NCBI GenBank assembly: GCA_035477595.1
Contig: DATIKM010000124.1
Span: 1-10,069 of the forward strand
DNA from: DATIKM01 sp035477595
GTDB lineage: Bacteria; Armatimonadota; Chthonomonadetes; Chthonomonadales; CAJBBX01
DNA: 10,069 bases
Direction: 5' to 3'
Both the position numbers and the translations under genes were made by a program. The notes under the pieces were generated by a model. It was not told where the DNA came from and searched no databases. It saw only the letters and a list, made by a program, of their open reading frames with translations. This document shows, one piece after another, positions 6,989 through 10,069 of the stretch (positions are counted from its first letter, which is position 1; the number at the start of each line of letters is the position of its first letter).

Positions 6989-9900
6989 CTACGGCGCGCT
7001 GATGGCGATCGGCGCGCCCTTGCCGCCCCGGAGGCGCAGGCGGTGCAGGCCCGGGACCGCTCCCGCGAGGAGGCCCGCCGTCTCTGGATGGCAGGTGAGG
7101 TAGAGGACCTGGTACTCGCTGGCAAACCTGGCGATAAGCTCGGCGGCTCGGCGCGCGTGGTCCGGGTCGGAGTTCGCCAGAATGTCGTCCATCACGACGG
7201 GCAGCGGCTCCGCGCCGCGCACGTACTCGCCGATGAAGCCCAGCCGGAGGCAGAGGTATATCTGCTCTAGCAGCCCCTGGTTCCAGCGCGGCTGCTCCTT
7301 ACGGAGACCGTCAGGCGCAACCACTTCGATGGCGTCCTTCTCCGTGTGCGAAGCGACGAGCCCCTCGTATGCGCCGCCCGTCACGGCCCGCACATACTCT
7401 CCGGCTCGGCGCATGACCTCCGGCTGTCGGTCTCGCTCGAACCGCTCGCGCGCCTGCCCGAGGAGCCACGCGCAGACCTTCAGCTCTGCCCACGCGTCGG
7501 CTTCGTGCGCAATCTGCGCCGCCAGCCCGGCGCGCTTCTGCCCCAGTTCCTCGATCCGCTCGCTCTGCAGCAGGTCGCGGAGAGTCTTGCCCACCTCGCC
7601 CAGCTCGCCAGCGATGCGGCGCTGTTCCGCCTCGCGCTCCGCGATCCCCGCGCGGAGGCGTTCGATCTCCATCCGCAGCGCGCCGGCGTCCCATTCGGCG
7701 ACCTCGGCCTCAAGCCGTTCGCGCTCCCCGGCAGGCCCGGCGACGGCGCCGAGCTGTCCTTCGAGCTGGCGCACGCGCGCCTCGGCATCGCATCGGATGC
7801 CTGCAAGCCGCGCGCGCTCCCGGAACGCCTCCTCGGTCTCGACGCCAGCCTCCTCCAGCAGCGCGCGGAGGGCTGCGTCGGCCTCCCGCTCCTTGCCGCT
7901 CCAGTGGGCGAGCGCGGCCTCCAACCCGGGAAGCGCGCGCAGAAGTTCGTCGCGCCGCGCCGCCGCCTGGTCCGCCGCCTCCAGCCGCCGGCGCGCCTGC
8001 TCGCAGGCAGCTACCAGCGCCTCCACCGGCGCGTCCGTGGCAACCGTGCCATCGATCCCTTCCACGCCCTTTCGGAAGTCCGCTATGCACCTCTCCATGG
8101 CGTCGATCCGCTGGCGCAGGGCGTCGCGCTCGCGCACACGCTCGCGCACAGCTCGGACCAGCCCGATGAACTCGCGCGCACCCGCGGGTTGGAGGCCGCG
8201 TGGCAGCGAGCGGCTCGCGAGCCAGCGCTCCCAGTCGGCGCTCCCGGTCTGGACATCCGCCTCCGCCGCTGCCAGCGCTGCAGCCGCCTGGTCCGCAGCT
8301 CGCGTGGCTCGCTCCTCGGCCTGCTCCAGGTCGCGCAGCCGGCGCACCTCATCGTCGCGCTTCCGCGCCAGGTCGCGCTCCTCCTCCAGCGCGCGCTCCC
8401 GCGCCTCCAGGTCCGCTGCGCACGCGTCCGGTGGCAGGCCGAGCGCCTCCAACAGGGGCGCTAGCTCGGCGCGCTGGCGCTCTCGCTCATCCTCGACTTC
8501 CTTCAGGTCGCCTTCAGCCTGACGGAGGGTCTTCTCCGCCGCCGACACTTGCGCGGCGTGCGCCTCAATCGCGGGCGCGCTCGCGGCGCGGCGCGCAAGC
8601 AGCGCCGCGAGCACCGCCCCCACCGCCACGACCGCCGTCGCCGCGATGGCCGCAGTCCCCTGGCGCAGGGCCACCATGGCCACCAGCGCGACAGCGGAGA
8701 GGGCCGCGACCGCCCAGAGCGCCGCCGGAGGGGCTGGGACCCGCGGCCCTTCCGCGCGTATCCGAGCCAGGTCGGCATCGGCGGCACGGCGGGCCTGCTC
8801 CTTCGCCTCGCGCCGATCGTCGCGCCCGAGATCCGCTGCGAGCGACCGGGCGCCCGCAGTCCGCTTGAGCTCGTCGTCGATCGTGGCGTGGTCTCCCGGC
8901 GGCTGGGGCCAGCGCGCGTCCAGATCGCGGCGTGCCTGCACTCGCTGGTCGCGCTCCTCCGCCGCCCGCGCGTCCGCACTGCGCTTCCCCGTCTCGTGCT
9001 CGTGCCGCGCGCGCTCCAGCACCTGCCAGCGGGTCTCCGCCGCCGCAATGGCTTGCTCGACGGGCAAGCTGTCGTCGAACGCAACCGCCCGCTCCTCAGT
9101 CCAGCCCTCGCCCAGGCGTCGGAGGCCCTCGGCGACCTCCTGGGCCTTCTGGCGCTCCTCGGCGCGCCGCTTCGGCAGGTCGCGCTCCGCATCGCGGACC
9201 TGCCCCACCCGGCTCTGACACTCGCCGATGCCGGCGCGGAGCGCGAGCACGGCCCCGTCGACCTCGATGGCGTCTGCGTCGGCGCGCTGACGGGCCAGCG
9301 CTTCTTGGGCGTCGGTCCTCCGGTCGCGCGCGTTCTTCAGGTCGGCCAGCATCCGCTCGAGCCGTTCGACGCCGCCCTCCGGCACCTGGGCGGCCAGCGG
9401 GAGAGCCTCGAGCTCCGCGCGCGCCTGCCAGAGCTGATCGCAGATCGGCAGCGCCCGCGAGAGCGTGTCGAGGCGCCGCTCGCGCGCTCGCGCCGCCGAA
9501 AGCTCGTCCTCCACGCCCCGAAGCCCGGCGGTGAGCTCCTCCTTGGTCCGCTGGTGCCTGGGCGCCTCCTGGGCCGCCGTCCGTGCCGCCCGGAGCTCGT
9601 CCTCCGCTGCGCGGTACTGGCTCAGGAGGCCGTTGATCACGGGGTTCCTTCCGCCAGGCGAGAACAGCTTCGCCGCTTGTTCGTGGAGCCGCGTCTGCGC
9701 CTCGAACACCCCGAGCGCGCCGGACCCTGCCGCCGCCGCATGGAGCCGCGTCTGCACGGGCCCCACCAGCGAGGCCAGCTCCTTCAGGCCGAAGGCGAAC
9801 GCGTTGCAGAAGAGGTCGTCCGTCGCCCCAGGAAGGAGATCGGCCAGGACCGCCGGACCGGCGCCGTCGAGCGACGTGACGGTCACCTGCCCACGCTTGG

Positions 9901-10069
9901 CGGCCCAGGTGACATGGCGCTCAATGCGGAACCGGCGCCCATCGCGCATTAACACATCAAGGCGGCCGCCGTGGCGCGCTCCTGGCGGCGGCGCGTAGCG
10001 ATTCTCCGCTCTACGCGCGTCGGGCAGTCCGAAGAGCACGGCGCGGAGGAAGGCGAGGAGCGTCGTCTT
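6989..10069 (-). CDS. YhaN-type AAA/SMC-like coiled-coil ATPase with internal membrane hairpin (5' end cut by the right edge)
   Basis: The frame runs off the right edge, and 1026 residues are visible. The first visible residues, KTTLLAFLRAVLFGLPDARR, continue directly from a Walker A loop (GPNEAGKTT in relatives), so only about 35-40 residues are missing. The FAFGLKELASL segment (91-101) is typical of the YhaN/AAA_27 group. Two long coiled-coil arms (about 115-445 and 505-870) are interrupted by two hydrophobic helices at 448-468 and 473-494. The C-terminal ATPase half has VTGGAYEGL (896-904), an ABC-signature-like RWNQGLLEQIYLCLRL (928-943), Walker B VVMDDILAN with D961-D962, and the H-loop YLTCHPET (His 994). 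The second acidic residue is Asp rather than Glu, as I recall for YhaN relatives. Known relatives resemble SbcC/Rad50 and pair with the YhaO/SbcD nuclease in DNA processing. Here the hairpin suggests membrane anchoring. The partner nuclease would be expected upstream, outside the window. The stop is TAG at 6989-6991. Confidence 0.9.
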   Translation of the reverse strand, partial: KTTLLAFLRAVLFGLPDARRAENRYAPPPGARHGGRLDVLMRDGRRFRIERHVTWAAKRGQVTVTSLDGAGPAVLADLLPGATDDLFCNAFAFGLKELASLVGPVQTRLHAAAAGSGALGVFEAQTRLHEQAAKLFSPGGRNPVINGLLSQYRAAEDELRAARTAAQEAPRHQRTKEELTAGLRGVEDELSAARARERRLDTLSRALPICDQLWQARAELEALPLAAQVPEGGVERLERMLADLKNARDRRTDAQEALARQRADADAIEVDGAVLALRAGIGECQSRVGQVRDAERDLPKRRAEERQKAQEVAEGLRRLGEGWTEERAVAFDDSLPVEQAIAAAETRWQVLERARHEHETGKRSADARAAEERDQRVQARRDLDARWPQPPGDHATIDDELKRTAGARSLAADLGRDDRREAKEQARRAADADLARIRAEGPRVPAPPAALWAVAALSAVALVAMVALRQGTAAIAATAVVAVGAVLAALLARRAASAPAIEAHAAQVSAAEKTLRQAEGDLKEVEDERERQRAELAPLLEALGLPPDACAADLEARERALEEERDLARKRDDEVRRLRDLEQAEERATRAADQAAAALAAAEADVQTGSADWERWLASRSLPRGLQPAGAREFIGLVRAVRERVRERDALRQRIDAMERCIADFRKGVEGIDGTVATDAPVEALVAACEQARRRLEAADQAAARRDELLRALPGLEAALAHWSGKEREADAALRALLEEAGVETEEAFRERARLAGIRCDAEARVRQLEGQLGAVAGPAGERERLEAEVAEWDAGALRMEIERLRAGIAEREAEQRRIAGELGEVGKTLRDLLQSERIEELGQKRAGLAAQIAHEADAWAELKVCAWLLGQARERFERDRQPEVMRRAGEYVRAVTGGAYEGLVASHTEKDAIEVVAPDGLRKEQPRWNQGLLEQIYLCLRLGFIGEYVRGAEPLPVVMDDILANSDPDHARRAAELIARFASEYQVLYLTCHPETAGLLAGAVPGLHRLRLRGGKGAPIAISAP

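Noticed and set aside
5602..7125. A 507-codon minus-strand frame spanning the SDR and the GNAT N-terminus
   Set aside because: It is out of frame with both genes, which have intact catalytic motifs. The translation is arginine-rich shadow sequence.
8120..8160. Short direct repeat (CGCTCGCGCACA-like units) as a tandem repeat element
   Set aside because: It encodes the VRERVRER heptad of the ATPase coiled coil, so it is explained by protein structure.
8549..9952. A 467-codon open frame on the plus strand
   Set aside because: It is antisense to the YhaN-type ATPase; Arg/Leu-rich composition without motifs marks it as a shadow of the real gene.

Overview
A very GC-rich bacterial window (roughly 70% by eye) in which every supported gene lies on the minus strand. 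Gene order in the direction of transcription, from the right edge to the left, is: a large YhaN-type coiled-coil ATPase cut by the right edge; a short-chain dehydrogenase/reductase (SDR); a giant protein with an N-terminal GNAT acetyltransferase domain; a secreted beta-lactamase-fold serine hydrolase; a decayed MntA/HepT-type nucleotidyltransferase/HEPN toxin-antitoxin pair; and the first 29 codons of an unknown gene cut by the left edge. The exported protein with a 'GSDDGxxVWLNG' carbohydrate-binding-like front domain, together with the GC content, would fit an environmental bacterium such as Armatimonadota, Planctomycetota or Chloroflexota. That placement is a guess, because no phylogenetic marker is present.

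Layout: 6989-10069 holds the ATPase. Its Walker A lysine is the first residue inside the window, so only about the first 35-40 residues are missing. A 122-base gap (6867-6988) carries a candidate -10 box and an inverted repeat in front of the SDR. The SDR (6141-6866) and the GNAT protein (2973-6107) are 33 bases apart and are probably co-transcribed. The serine hydrolase (663-2888) follows after 84 bases with its own strong ribosome binding site. At 302-601 and 163-300 are the remains of a type VII toxin-antitoxin pair. The nucleotidyltransferase has lost residues of its active site, and the HEPN toxin is reduced to about 45 codons with no start codon.

The four intact genes do not form a pathway I recognise. 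SDR plus GNAT, and possibly the serine hydrolase, look like a small metabolic operon of unknown substrate. The ATPase belongs to the SbcC/Rad50-like YhaN group, which normally works with a YhaO (SbcD-like) nuclease; such a gene could lie just beyond the right edge. The most unusual items are the roughly 880-residue beta-rich extension of the GNAT protein, which has no signal peptide, the membrane hairpin inside the ATPase coiled coil, and the toxin-antitoxin pair caught in decay. I found no tRNA, rRNA, CRISPR array, insertion sequence or convincing terminator.
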